Shown in pieces: positions 26,142-34,901 of a DNA stretch of 43,091 bases. A program made the position numbers and the translations under genes. The notes beneath the pieces were generated by a model. That model saw only the letters and a list, made by a program, of their open reading frames with translations. It was not told the origin of the DNA and ran no database searches. Source of the DNA: JAFDVL01 sp043736395 (GTDB taxonomy: Bacteria > Acidobacteriota > Blastocatellia > RBC074); the NCBI GenBank assembly GCA_043736395.1, contig JAYTCQ010000232.1, positions 1-43,091 of the forward strand, read 5' to 3'. The first letter of the stretch is position 1; each line of letters opens with the position of its first letter.

Positions 26142-26813
26142 ATGAGCGTAATTAAAAATATTGAAGAAATCCGTGCCAATGCCCGTAAGCAAATCGAAGA
26201 AGGAGCTGTCACCAGCGACTATAATCTCGATAAAGAGGAAGCTGTTTCTGTTTTAAATGGCGCGCTTGCCACTGAACTGGTTTGCGTGTTGCGTTATCGT
26301 TTTCATTACTTTTCAGCCACAGGAATTAACTCCGCCGGTGTCGCAGAAGAATTTTTGGAACATGCGATTGAAGAGCAAGAGCATGCTGATTCTATTGCCA
26401 AACGTATTAAGCAACTCGGCGGCAAACCTGAAATGAGTCCGCAAGCAATTGCAAAAAATAGTCATAGCGATTATGTCGAAGGCAATTCCCTGGCCGATAT
26501 GATGCGTGAAGATTTAATAGCGGAACGCATAGCTATTGAATCATATCGTGAGATGATTCGTTTCTTTGGCGAGAAAGACCCTACTACTCGTCGTCTGTTA
26601 GAAGAAATCCTCGAAAAAGAAGAAGAACACGCGGATGAATTAGCTGACCTGCTTTTTGCAGTTGTTCCAGCAACAACCGAAGACGAAGGAAAACTTTATT
26701 TTAAAGATGAGGCTCAGGCAAGCTCAGAAAGTAAGCCTAATGATAAGGGGAGCTTAAAGAATCAAGCTTCTAAAAAAGAAAACTCAAGTAACGCCAAGAA
26801 ACAAGGCGCTTAA
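26142..26813 (+). CDS. Ferritin-like / bacterioferritin-type iron protein
   Basis: 223 residues. A four-helix ferritin-like domain spans about 30-175. Candidate di-iron ligands are E45, the ExxH pairs E78/H81 and E160/H163, and E128 (in LIAERIAIESYREM). This is the layout of bacterioferritin-like ferroxidases, which oxidise and store iron and limit peroxide damage. The C-terminal 45 residues form a Ser/Lys/Asn-rich, probably disordered tail that is unusual for bacterioferritin and might bind DNA or anchor the protein. GAGGG lies near the ATG. A sigma-54 promoter lies 95 bp upstream, consistent with a stress role. Confidence 0.88.
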   Translation: MSVIKNIEEIRANARKQIEEGAVTSDYNLDKEEAVSVLNGALATELVCVLRYRFHYFSATGINSAGVAEEFLEHAIEEQEHADSIAKRIKQLGGKPEMSPQAIAKNSHSDYVEGNSLADMMREDLIAERIAIESYREMIRFFGEKDPTTRRLLEEILEKEEEHADELADLLFAVVPATTEDEGKLYFKDEAQASSESKPNDKGSLKNQASKKENSSNAKKQGA

Positions 26814-26830
26814 GTTTATAGCTTAATTAA

Positions 26831-26902
26831 GGTTAGTGTTGATGACATCTATATCGCGACATTTTTAACGAATAAGTTGATATTTTAGCATCAACATTAA
26901 CC
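26831..26902 (+). terminator. Hairpin downstream of the ferritin-like gene
   Basis: GGTTAGTGTTGATG (26831-26844) pairs with CATCAACATTAACC (26889-26902) with one mismatch, followed by an AT-rich stretch with T-runs. The loop is long (44 nt), so it is an imperfect terminator candidate. Confidence 0.45.
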
Positions 26903-26922
26903 ATTATTTTTATTCTTAATTT

Positions 26923-27123
26923 ATGAAAATCAATTTCTCATCTAATGATATTTCACCGCAAAAACCTATTCCTCCATTTCCCACACCTCCTGAAAAGGAT
27001 GAAGATCGGATTCCGGTGCCACCTACTGACATTGAACCAGAACCCCTGACTTTACCGACAGATGAAACTCATAAAAGCCCCATTAATGAGAATCCCAAAG
27101 AACCCAAAATCTATTTATCTTAA
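26923..27123 (+). CDS. Small proline-rich acidic protein, unknown function
   Basis: 66 residues, very rich in Pro, Glu and Asp (KPIPPFPTPPEKDEDRIP), with no hydrophobic segment; likely disordered. No good ribosome binding site is visible, which lowers confidence. The composition resembles the proline-rich proteins at 14057-14251 and 39104-39301, which do have good ribosome binding sites. It lies between the ferritin-like gene and the ECF sigma gene on the same strand. Confidence 0.5.
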   Translation: MKINFSSNDISPQKPIPPFPTPPEKDEDRIPVPPTDIEPEPLTLPTDETHKSPINENPKEPKIYLS

Positions 27124-27188
27124 AATTATTTCAGGTAAGTTTATATAAATGAAATGTTTTTTAACAAGCCCTTGGTTAAATATAAGCT

Positions 27189-27797
27189 ATGATCACGGCC
27201 ACCCCTCCCAAAATTAAAGTTACAGAAATAAACAGTATCTCGCAATTAATTCCAGACTCTTTAGTTAATGAAGTTGCAAGTGGAAATGAACAGTCGCTAG
27301 CTAAACTTTATGACCTGACCAAACATATCGTTTACAATTTAGCGCTCAAAATTTTATGGGATCAGGCGGTCGCTGAAGAAGTTACCTTAGAAGTGTATCT
27401 CCAAATTTGGAAACAGGCGCACAACTATCATCATGGTAAAGGCACATTTTTAGCTTGGCTGGTAACAATTACCCGCAGTCGCTCCATTGATCGTTTACGT
27501 CAGGAAAACAGGCTTAAATATCGATATAAACCCTTTGAAAATGCTGTGAGACTGGTTTCGAAAAATGAAAGTCCTGAGGCTGAAAGTATTGTGACTGAAC
27601 ATAGTAAGCGGGTGCAGGCAGCATTAACCAAGCTTTCCCAGTCTCAGAGAGAAGTCCTGACCATGGCTTATTATTTTGGCATGACACAAACAGAAATTGC
27701 GGAAAAATTAGGCCTCCCGCTTGGAACAATTAAGTCAAGAATACGTTATGGCCTGATGCACGTGAAGCACAACCTGATAGAGTCAAATTCTATTTAA
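27189..27797 (+). CDS. ECF-type RNA polymerase sigma factor
   Basis: 202 residues. Region 2 (about 25-100) includes LAKLYDLTKHIVYNLALKIL and GTFLAWLVTITRSRSIDRLR. Region 4 (about 135-195) includes LSQSQREVLTMAYYFGMTQT and LGLPLGTIKSRIRYGL. This is the SigK-like ECF layout. No anti-sigma gene follows: the next gene converges and its stop lies only 4 bp away. Regulation by a distant partner or a kinase is therefore possible. I see no sigma-54 motif upstream, only a weak GG-N10-GC match too close to the start. Confidence 0.9.
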   Translation: MITATPPKIKVTEINSISQLIPDSLVNEVASGNEQSLAKLYDLTKHIVYNLALKILWDQAVAEEVTLEVYLQIWKQAHNYHHGKGTFLAWLVTITRSRSIDRLRQENRLKYRYKPFENAVRLVSKNESPEAESIVTEHSKRVQAALTKLSQSQREVLTMAYYFGMTQTEIAEKLGLPLGTIKSRIRYGLMHVKHNLIESNSI

Positions 27798-27801
27798 TAA
27801 C

Positions 27802-29403
27802 TTATCCGGCATCGTGTGAGACAGCCGCAGACAACTTTAGATCATTCTCACTTTCTTCACTTATTTCGTTTACTTCCGCAGTTTCAGATTCTTTTCGTAA
27901 TAAGCTATATAACCGGGGACGATAAATACCAAGCAGGCTGGCAGCAGCCTGCTTATTACCACCTGTGCGTTTGACAGCAGCGTGAGCTAAGTAAACTTCT
28001 ATCTGCCTGAATAACTCATTCATCGAAGAATCAGGTTTGGGTTCAGGAACTTTACTAATGATCAAAGTACACAAATCTTCAATTGTTTGGTCAATCGCAG
28101 GGGAAGGTTTGTGCTCAATCGCAGGGCTTACAGTTACTGCAGCAATTTCAGCCGTTACTGGAATTGCATTACTCACAGGAACCGGACTTATGACAGGAGA
28201 GGTAGGAATCGTCACGGGAATCGGGTTAGAGGCTGTTTGTTTAAAGGGTAAATGATGCGCTTCAATTCTATCTCCTCGACACATCAGAACGCCTCGCTCC
28301 AGTGCATTTTGTAATTCACGCACATTACCAGGCCAGTTGTAGTTAAACATTTGCTCATAAGCCTGTTCAGAGATGGCGCTAATATTGCGGTTATAACGTT
28401 CTGCGTAACGTTGCCTGAAATGATCAGCCAATAAGTGAATGTCTTCCAGGCGTTCCCGCAACGGCGGCACATGAATTTCAATTGTATTCAGGCGATAGTA
28501 TAAATCTTCACGTAGATGCCCATTATTGAGAGCTTCCAGCGGATTGCGGTTTGTGGCTGAGATCAAGCGAAAATCGGCCTCAAGTGGTTTTTCACTCCCG
28601 ACCCGGTAATAGACCCGTTCCTGTAAAACACGTAGCAATTTTGGTTGTAACTCAAGTGGCATTTCACCAATTTCATCAAGAAACAAACTACCACCGGCAG
28701 CGCGCCCGATTAAGCCGATTTTGTCTGCATGCGCCCCTGTAAACGCGCCTTTCGTATGTCCAAATAATTCTGACTCAATTAACTCTTTAGGCAAAGCGGC
28801 GCAGTTTACCTGCATAATCGGCTTTTTTGCCCGATGGCTGCGATAATGGATAGCGCTGGCTACCAGCTCTTTTCCCGTGCCTGACTCACCAATGATAAGG
28901 ATGTTTGCTTCAGATTCGGCAATTCCTTCAATGGTTTCATACACCATTTCCATAGCTTTACTTCGACCAATAATATCAAAGTAGGAAGTGCGTTCAGCCA
29001 GATGACTTCGGAGCCTGGTAAGTTCTAAATTTTGCTGATGACGTTCAAGAGCCTTTTCAATTAATACAGCCAGTTCATCAAAGTCGACAGGTTTTTCGAG
29101 AAAATAAAAGGCTCCGGCTTTGGTGGCATCTACGGCTTTGTTCGTCGAACCAAAACCTGTAATCACAATTATTTCGGTCGTCGGAGAACTGGCTTTAATT
29201 TGTTTAACGAGATCAATGCCGGCTACGTCCGGTAAATTTAAATCGGTGAGTGCAATGTCGATATTTTGCTCTGAGACGATGCGCAATCCTTCTTCACCAT
29301 TGGCAGCTACCAGAACATCAAAATTTAGCTCGTTAAGATTAAATTCCATCAACCGGCGCAACGCCGGGTCATCATCAATTACTAGTATCTTTGCGATGGA
29401 CAT
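27802..29403 (-). CDS. NtrC-family sigma-54-dependent response regulator
   Basis: 533 residues. The receiver (1-120) has D54 in IALTDLNLPD. The AAA+ domain (about 140-380) has Walker A GESGTGKE, the sigma-54 contact loop GAFTGA and the arginine-finger region typical of the family. An unusual Pro/Val/Thr-rich linker (about 395-450) precedes a Fis-type helix-turn-helix with GGNKQAAASLLGIYRPRLYS. It activates sigma-54 promoters by ATP hydrolysis. It is the third gene of an operon with two hybrid kinases, and the operon itself has a sigma-54-like promoter, suggesting autoregulation. It is the natural candidate activator for the many sigma-54 sites in this window, although its DNA site is not identified. 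Confidence 0.95.
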   Translation of the reverse strand: MSIAKILVIDDDPALRRLMEFNLNELNFDVLVAANGEEGLRIVSEQNIDIALTDLNLPDVAGIDLVKQIKASSPTTEIIVITGFGSTNKAVDATKAGAFYFLEKPVDFDELAVLIEKALERHQQNLELTRLRSHLAERTSYFDIIGRSKAMEMVYETIEGIAESEANILIIGESGTGKELVASAIHYRSHRAKKPIMQVNCAALPKELIESELFGHTKGAFTGAHADKIGLIGRAAGGSLFLDEIGEMPLELQPKLLRVLQERVYYRVGSEKPLEADFRLISATNRNPLEALNNGHLREDLYYRLNTIEIHVPPLRERLEDIHLLADHFRQRYAERYNRNISAISEQAYEQMFNYNWPGNVRELQNALERGVLMCRGDRIEAHHLPFKQTASNPIPVTIPTSPVISPVPVSNAIPVTAEIAAVTVSPAIEHKPSPAIDQTIEDLCTLIISKVPEPKPDSSMNELFRQIEVYLAHAAVKRTGGNKQAAASLLGIYRPRLYSLLRKESETAEVNEISEESENDLKLSAAVSHDAG

Positions 29404-29448
29404 AAGTTCTCCTTCACTCCTTTTATCGTCACAATGTAAGTTAAATTT

Positions 29449-31908
29449 TTAAAATTGAACTAAATTTTTAATTTCCCGATGTGTCAAATTTGCTGCCACA
29501 AGTGCTAATTCCGCTGGCTCGATTGGTTTGGGTAAATGCATTTGGAAGCCTGCGCTCAAGGCGCGAACACGATCTTCCATCCGTCCAAAAGCTGTCAGAG
29601 CAATAGCCGGAATGGAACCTCCCATGTCAGGCGAAAGATGGCGAATCTTACTAATCAGCATATATCCGTCTTCTTCTGGCATGCTGATGTCCGAAACTAA
29701 CAAATCAGGAATGCGTCCTGATTGAATAATTTCAAAAGCAGCTTTGGCGGAAGCGGCGGTCACCACTTCTGCATCGTGTTGACGCAAAATTTCTGCGACT
29801 AATTCACGAGCGCTAGGCTCATCATCGACGACTAGTACAAATATCCCACTCAGCGCTTCAGATGACAAAGGGGGTTCAGGTAACTGATCAAATTTTTTCT
29901 GCACATTTTGGGATATCAGTTCAGGAATTTCTTCTTTATTGTTTAAGCGTACCGCCCGATATGGCAAATTAATAATGAAAGTAGTTCCTTTATTCTGTCC
30001 TTCGCTAGACACGTAAACCGTGCCGCCGTGCAATTCTACGATATATTTTACCAGAGAAAGGCCCAAACCAAGTCCCGCTTTGCTTTTGCCGCTCCCTGAA
30101 TCGGGTTGCCAGTAACGCTCAAAAACAAAAGGTAAATGTTCAGGTTTAATACCGCATCCGGTATCAGAAATTGTGATGCAAACATATGGATCGGCACGCT
30201 CCAAACGTATTTTAATTTGTCCTTTATTTGGAGTAAATTTTACGGCATTTGAAACGAGATTCCAGATGACCTGTTCTAAACGATCCGGGTCACCCGTGAC
30301 ATCATCCGCATCTGTGGCCAGCTCCGTGGTGTAATGAATACCTTTGGCGTCACATGCCGGTTGCATGATGTCCATCGCTGAACGAATCACGGCACTCAGC
30401 GAAACAGGACGTACATCCAATCGCAACTTGCCTGCCGTCATACGAGAAATGTCCAGCAAATCCTCAATCAATCGCGCCTGTTTTTCAGCGCTTTCGGCAA
30501 TCGTCTGAAGCGCTTCGTCTCGCACCTGTTCGTTGACTTTTTTATTTTTAAGAACTTTTGTCCATCCAAGTACGGCACTCAGCGGCGAACGTAAATCATG
30601 TGTAATCTGAGCAATAAATTCATCCTTCGCACGATTGGCGCTTTCCGCACTCTCGCGCGCTATTTGCGCTTTTGAGAGAAGTGTTGCCAATTGAGCTTCA
30701 ATTTTTCGGCGTTCGGTGATGTCGAAATGTGAAATCACAACCCCGCCATCTTCGTGAATTAATGGGGTTGCCTGCAATAAAAACCAATGCTGCTTAGTCG
30801 GCGAGTGGCAGGGATATTCAAGGCGAAAATGATCGATTGATCCATTTAAAACTGACCTGATCCCGTTGGCTACGATGTCAGACTCTTCCGAGCATTCGCC
30901 CTTCGCTGTTTCACAAACTTCTAGGTAGTTAGTGCCAATCGTGTTTTGTAAAGCACTAGGACTAATGTTGTTTTCGATAGCAAAATTTTGCCAGGCTTTA
31001 TTAATAGCAACAATATTTCCGTTGTTTTCCAGAACGGCGATATGTTCAGGTAATGAATCCAGGATAGCTTGATTTAATCGTTGGCTGGCACTCAAAGCCA
31101 AGTCAGAAGTAGCGCGTTCAGTAACATCCCGAACTACGCCAATCATCAAAACAGGATGGCTGTCGCGATCAAAAAGTGTGCGAGCTTTTCCGTTCAACCA
31201 ATGGATGTCTTGCACGTCATCATGAATCCGAAACTCAACATTACAGTCTTCTCCATTTTTTATTGAGTTCTGAATTGCCTGCGTAACGGCATCACGATCA
31301 GAAGGGTAAATACGCGATAGGAGTGTAGTTAAATCAACATCTGATTGTTGATCCTGAAAACCAAAAATTTTACCTGCTTGTCCGTGCCACCGAAACTGGT
31401 CTTTTTGAATATTCCATTCCCAATAACCCATTTTTGCTACTTCAAAAGCTATTTGCAGTCGCTCTTCGGTATTTTGTCCAGGATTATTATTTTGCGTTCC
31501 GTTGACCTGAGACTTGTACTGATTATTCAAAACCGCAGACAAAATTTGTTTTAATAACAATGGAGTTAATTGTGATTCAGATAAACAAAAACTCACACCA
31601 GCATCAAGAAGTTGTGGGATCATAGCATCTGATTCATTCTCCACGATTACCAGAATTGGAATATTTTGATGAGTTTTTTGAACAGAAAGCAGCAGCTCAA
31701 GGACTGACATATCCTGCAACTGAGCAGCAATAAAAATTGCCTGCACCGGTTGCTCAGACAAAACAACTAATGCTTCAGCGCCAGTGTTTCGATCAACGTA
31801 AGAGTAATTAAAATTTTTATCTTTCTCCAAATATGACTGCAATAATTTTCGTCGTCTCTCATTATTATCAACCATCAGGATTAGACGGTCAGAGAACTCA
31901 TTCTTCAT
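29449..31908 (-). CDS. Hybrid histidine kinase: pseudo-REC, 2 PAS, HisKA, HATPase, REC
   Basis: 819 residues, soluble. The N-terminal receiver fold (about 8-130) is degenerate: the acidic pair is reduced to VDNN, the phosphoacceptor position is A61 (IFIAAQLQD) and the usual Lys is absent (FCLSESQ). Two PAS domains (about 145-400) follow, the first with a clear DVTERA end. HisKA has H437 in ITHDLRSPLS, HATPase has WNLVSNAVKFT, DTGCGI and AGLGLGLSL, and the C-terminal receiver has D740 in VSDISMPEEDGY. It is the middle gene of the kinase-kinase-NtrC operon, starting 12 bp after the upstream kinase stop. It should feed the NtrC regulator directly or through a phosphorelay, but no HPt protein is encoded here. 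Confidence 0.94.
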   Translation of the reverse strand: MKNEFSDRLILMVDNNERRRKLLQSYLEKDKNFNYSYVDRNTGAEALVVLSEQPVQAIFIAAQLQDMSVLELLLSVQKTHQNIPILVIVENESDAMIPQLLDAGVSFCLSESQLTPLLLKQILSAVLNNQYKSQVNGTQNNNPGQNTEERLQIAFEVAKMGYWEWNIQKDQFRWHGQAGKIFGFQDQQSDVDLTTLLSRIYPSDRDAVTQAIQNSIKNGEDCNVEFRIHDDVQDIHWLNGKARTLFDRDSHPVLMIGVVRDVTERATSDLALSASQRLNQAILDSLPEHIAVLENNGNIVAINKAWQNFAIENNISPSALQNTIGTNYLEVCETAKGECSEESDIVANGIRSVLNGSIDHFRLEYPCHSPTKQHWFLLQATPLIHEDGGVVISHFDITERRKIEAQLATLLSKAQIARESAESANRAKDEFIAQITHDLRSPLSAVLGWTKVLKNKKVNEQVRDEALQTIAESAEKQARLIEDLLDISRMTAGKLRLDVRPVSLSAVIRSAMDIMQPACDAKGIHYTTELATDADDVTGDPDRLEQVIWNLVSNAVKFTPNKGQIKIRLERADPYVCITISDTGCGIKPEHLPFVFERYWQPDSGSGKSKAGLGLGLSLVKYIVELHGGTVYVSSEGQNKGTTFIINLPYRAVRLNNKEEIPELISQNVQKKFDQLPEPPLSSEALSGIFVLVVDDEPSARELVAEILRQHDAEVVTAASAKAAFEIIQSGRIPDLLVSDISMPEEDGYMLISKIRHLSPDMGGSIPAIALTAFGRMEDRVRALSAGFQMHLPKPIEPAELALVAANLTHREIKNLVQF

Positions 31909-31920
31909 TATTTTACCTTA

Positions 31921-33609
31921 TTAGCTCAAAGCAAGCTTTTCGGACTGAACCAAACTGGTTGCTACTGCCAATAGTTCTGACGGATCAATAGGTTTAGGTA
32001 AATGTGTCTGAAAACCTGCGGATAATGCTTTTAAACGATCTGCCGGACAGGAAAATGCCGTTAAGGCAATCGTAGCTACTCGCTGGTGAAATTTAAAATT
32101 ATAATTGCGAAGGTGACGCATTAACTCATAACCATTAATGCCCTGGATTTGTAAATCAGAAATAAAAATATCAGGATGCCAGTCTTTTAATTTAATAAAT
32201 GCATCTTCAGCGCTTTGAGCAATTCGAACCTCGACCTGATGGTTTCGCAACACTGAGCTTATAATTTCTATGGAATCCGCATCGTCATCAACCAACAAAG
32301 CACGTAAACCTGCCAGCTCTTGATATTTAGTTTTCCCATTTTCATTGAGAATTTTCGTTTCTAAATCGCTATTTCGGGCGGCTCGCAAATCTAAAGGTAG
32401 TCGAACCAAAACTTTTGTGCCTTGTTTTTTGCCGTTACTTTTTACTTCAATCTTCCCACCGTGAAGTTCGATCTGGTGACGGACAATGGATAAACCCAAC
32501 CCAAGTCCCCCAAAACTGCGAGTAGTATCGGATTCTTCCTGACGGAAGGGTTCAAAAATATGAGGCAGAAAACCTGTCGCAATACCAATTCCCGAATCTG
32601 TTAGAGTGATCTCGAATGAATCATTGACTCGTTGTGCCGACAAATTAATCGTCCCGTGATCCGCAGTAAATTTGATCGCATTCGCAAGCAGATGCCAAAA
32701 AACCTGGCTCAAACGCTCTGGATCGGCCATCACATAATCGGAACTGTCAGGAATATTAATTGAAAATAAAACTCCCTTTTGTTCGGCCTCAAATCGTAAT
32801 AATTTTACTACGTGATGCAAAATCGAGGTAATTAAAACAGGACGTTTGTGCAATGGCGCCTGCTTTTTAAAACTATAGGAAGCGTCCAGCAATTCGTTGA
32901 TAATAAAATTTTGGGCACGGGCATTTTGCTCAATCGTTTTCAAGGCTTGCGATCTTAATTCTTTATCCATTGATGGATGCTGTAAAAGATTAGCCCAACC
33001 AAGAATAGCGTGGAGAGGCGTTCGTAGTTCATGAGAAAGAGTAGCCAGAAATTTTTCCGTGATCCAATCCTTATCAGTTATTTTAGCTAATGTACTGGAT
33101 TCTTGATTGCCTGCTTTAAATAATAAAAGTAATAAGCATAACTGTTCTACGACAATGTAAAACCTGGCTTTCATTTCGCAAATTATTTCCCCAACTGGAT
33201 TCGACAGCAGAAGAGCACCAATTTTTTGTGTTCCTGCTAACAATGGAACTACTAAAAAATCACATTTTGAACCTAATATTTTGCTGGCATCATAATAAAC
33301 CAAACTGTCGTTGCTGGCATGTGAGAAAGCTTCGTTATTAAGAATTTCAGCAAAGCATTGCTCACTTTCCGCTTGGATAGAATTTAATTTTAGCTTCTCT
33401 ACCTGATGAAAATCAGTACCTCCTATTACGACTCGAGGCAAAAGGGAAAACTCCGGTGTTAAGATTAAAATTGCAGCAGGCACTTGCAAGATTTTACAAA
33501 CGTTAGTCAATAATTTTTGAAGTCTTATCTCTACCGGAGAATCATCCACCGCCAAAGCAGAAAGTGAGTTCAAGTCGTGTTTAATTTCATTATTGAACCC
33601 TTCATTCAT
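31921..33609 (-). CDS. Hybrid histidine kinase: GAF, HisKA, HATPase, REC
   Basis: 562 residues, soluble. The N-terminal domain (about 20-165) is GAF-like (LQKLLTNVCKILQVPAAILI, then FLVVPLLAGTQKIGALLL). HisKA has H193 in LSHELRTPLH, HATPase has WHLLANAIKFT, DSGIGI and GGLGLGLSI, and the C-terminal receiver has D485 in FISDLQIQGINGYE. It is the first gene of the operon that ends with the NtrC-type activator. A sigma-54-like promoter (33748-33763) lies upstream, so the kinases and their activator may be autoregulated. The GAF ligand is unknown, and there is no phytochrome-type cysteine. Confidence 0.93.
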   Translation of the reverse strand: MNEGFNNEIKHDLNSLSALAVDDSPVEIRLQKLLTNVCKILQVPAAILILTPEFSLLPRVVIGGTDFHQVEKLKLNSIQAESEQCFAEILNNEAFSHASNDSLVYYDASKILGSKCDFLVVPLLAGTQKIGALLLSNPVGEIICEMKARFYIVVEQLCLLLLLFKAGNQESSTLAKITDKDWITEKFLATLSHELRTPLHAILGWANLLQHPSMDKELRSQALKTIEQNARAQNFIINELLDASYSFKKQAPLHKRPVLITSILHHVVKLLRFEAEQKGVLFSINIPDSSDYVMADPERLSQVFWHLLANAIKFTADHGTINLSAQRVNDSFEITLTDSGIGIATGFLPHIFEPFRQEESDTTRSFGGLGLGLSIVRHQIELHGGKIEVKSNGKKQGTKVLVRLPLDLRAARNSDLETKILNENGKTKYQELAGLRALLVDDDADSIEIISSVLRNHQVEVRIAQSAEDAFIKLKDWHPDIFISDLQIQGINGYELMRHLRNYNFKFHQRVATIALTAFSCPADRLKALSAGFQTHLPKPIDPSELLAVATSLVQSEKLALS

Positions 33610-33747
33610 AAAAACTTTTCAATACACTAATATGCCATCTTTTCAATTGGTCCGACATTGTGGTAAATCAGTCTCGGCGTGATTTGCTTCTTAGTGAGTG
33701 ATTTCCCCCTTAAATGTCTTTCGATAAATCTCACAAGTTAAGAACAG

Positions 33748-33763
33748 TGCAAGGGTCATACCA
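33748..33763 (-). promoter_or_regulatory. Sigma-54-like promoter of the kinase-kinase-NtrC operon
   Basis: The minus strand reads TGGTATGACCCTTGCA: exact spacing and a perfect TTGCA, with GGT for GGC. It is nearly the same as the csbD site (TGGTATGAGTCTTGCA). The predicted start is near 33737, giving a 128-nt leader. Confidence 0.65.
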
Positions 33764-33933
33764 GACATTGAAATCCTTCTAACCCGCTAAATACTAAGAC
33801 TTTCGACAGTTAACCCACTTCCACTGACTTCCGTTAATACACATGAATTGACTATCCATTAACCACTGTATTAACGCCGTACTTTTTATTTCCTAAACGA
33901 CCGATAAAGATCTTGAATGAAATTAAATCTTTA

Positions 33934-33949
33934 CGGCACGAATCTTGCT
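33934..33949 (+). promoter_or_regulatory. Sigma-54 promoter of the 33985-34832 operon
   Basis: CGGCACGAATCTTGCT matches the classical GGCAC-N5-TTGC consensus fully. The predicted start is near 33960, 25 nt before the ATG at 33985. It is divergent from the kinase operon promoter, and the roughly 170 bp between them could hold shared activator sites. Confidence 0.85.
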
Positions 33950-33984
33950 CACACCATGTCATCTGACAATATCAGGAGGAATAA

Positions 33985-34212
33985 ATGATTAACAAAACAA
34001 GACTAATAAAAAAAGATGCTGCAGAAAATCTGTTAAAACAAGAGCAAGAAACTAAGTTGGTAACTGAAAAACATGAACGTGCCATGCTTACCAGCAAAGC
34101 TATTCAAACCACCAAAGATTGGATCGAAAGCCGTCGCCAACAACAGACGAACGTACGCCAATCATTTGCTGCCTTATTTATGACACCGGATACGCGGTCA
34201 ACTGCAAGCTGA
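33985..34212 (+). CDS. Small hydrophilic helical protein, unknown function
   Basis: 75 residues with a near-perfect AGGAGG site before the ATG. It is rich in Lys, Glu, Gln and Thr, with predicted long helices (AENLLKQEQETKLVTEKHER) and no membrane segment. I do not recognise the family. It is the first gene after a perfect sigma-54 promoter and precedes a 20-residue membrane peptide and a YggT protein, so it should be strongly expressed under the regulon's inducing condition. Confidence 0.75.
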   Translation: MINKTRLIKKDAAENLLKQEQETKLVTEKHERAMLTSKAIQTTKDWIESRRQQQTNVRQSFAALFMTPDTRSTAS

Positions 34213-34229
34213 ATAAAAATTAAAATCAT

Positions 34230-34292
34230 ATGTCCGTAATTTCTTTGCTTTTAATATTACTCATTGCCGTTATTTGTGGAATTTTAGATTAG
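34230..34292 (+). CDS. 20-residue predicted membrane microprotein
   Basis: An ATG-to-TAG frame of 21 codons encodes MSVISLLLILLIAVICGILD, a single hydrophobic helix with polar ends. It starts 17 bp after the previous stop and ends 21 bp before the YggT gene, within one sigma-54-driven unit. No good ribosome binding site is visible, so translation would rely on coupling. It resembles other tiny stress-linked membrane peptides in style only. It is below normal ORF-calling length. Confidence 0.4.
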   Translation: MSVISLLLILLIAVICGILD

Positions 34293-34313
34293 GTTTTATA
34301 AGAGGAAAATCTT

Positions 34314-34832
34314 ATGGCCAATATTAATGATCTGGCTGAGAATGAAGCTAATCGCCTCGCTCAGTATGAAGCAGTTAAAGACGAGATTCGAGGCGAAGTT
34401 CACAACAATATTAGCGATCAAGCGTTACGACCCACTCCGCAGGAACAGCAGCAGTCCGCAATTCTTGGTCAGCAAATGCGCGAAAAGACTTTCAATGAAG
34501 TTTCAAATACTGAAGTAGAAGTCAGCCGCGCTAGAACGGCGGCTCGAATTTCTCAGGTTATTGATTTTATTTTTTATATTGTTTACAGCTTGATCGCTTT
34601 ACAAATCCTGCTTGATCTAATGGGCGCGCGTCGAGGTGCAGGGTTCAGACGTTTCATAGATACCCTGAGTGCTCCTCTTTTAGGACCTTTCGAATCTTTG
34701 GTTCAAAGCGTTGGCGTAGGACGTTATCAATTAGAATTATCATACGTTTTTGCATTCATTGTTTATGCACTTTTACACGCAGGAATCAATTCTTTATTGA
34801 GAATGATGACACAACGTAAAACAACAATTTAG
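34314..34832 (+). CDS. YggT-family membrane protein with N-terminal extension
   Basis: 172 residues. A hydrophilic N-terminal region (1-75) precedes a YggT domain with hydrophobic segments at about 88-105 and 140-165 and the family pattern RRFIDTLSAPLLGPF at the intervening loop. YggT proteins are inner-membrane proteins linked to osmotic tolerance and, in some bacteria, cell division. AGAGGAAAA precedes the ATG. It is the last gene of the operon, followed by a strong terminator. The 75-residue soluble extension is longer than usual and has no recognised domain. Confidence 0.8.
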   Translation: MANINDLAENEANRLAQYEAVKDEIRGEVHNNISDQALRPTPQEQQQSAILGQQMREKTFNEVSNTEVEVSRARTAARISQVIDFIFYIVYSLIALQILLDLMGARRGAGFRRFIDTLSAPLLGPFESLVQSVGVGRYQLELSYVFAFIVYALLHAGINSLLRMMTQRKTTI

Positions 34833-34860
34833 TGTTTTTCTTTTGGGTGAAGGATTTGAT

Positions 34861-34887
34861 GGGAGCTGATAACAGCTCCCTTTTTTT
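34861..34887 (+). terminator. Intrinsic terminator after the YggT gene
   Basis: GGGAGCTG, loop ATAA, CAGCTCCC, then seven T. Confidence 0.92.
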
Positions 34888-34901
34888 GGTACTTAATGCG
34901 G

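Noticed and set aside
27170..27190. Weak GG-N10-GC match before the ECF sigma gene
   Set aside because: The -12 element reads AAGC and it touches the start codon, leaving no room for a transcript start.
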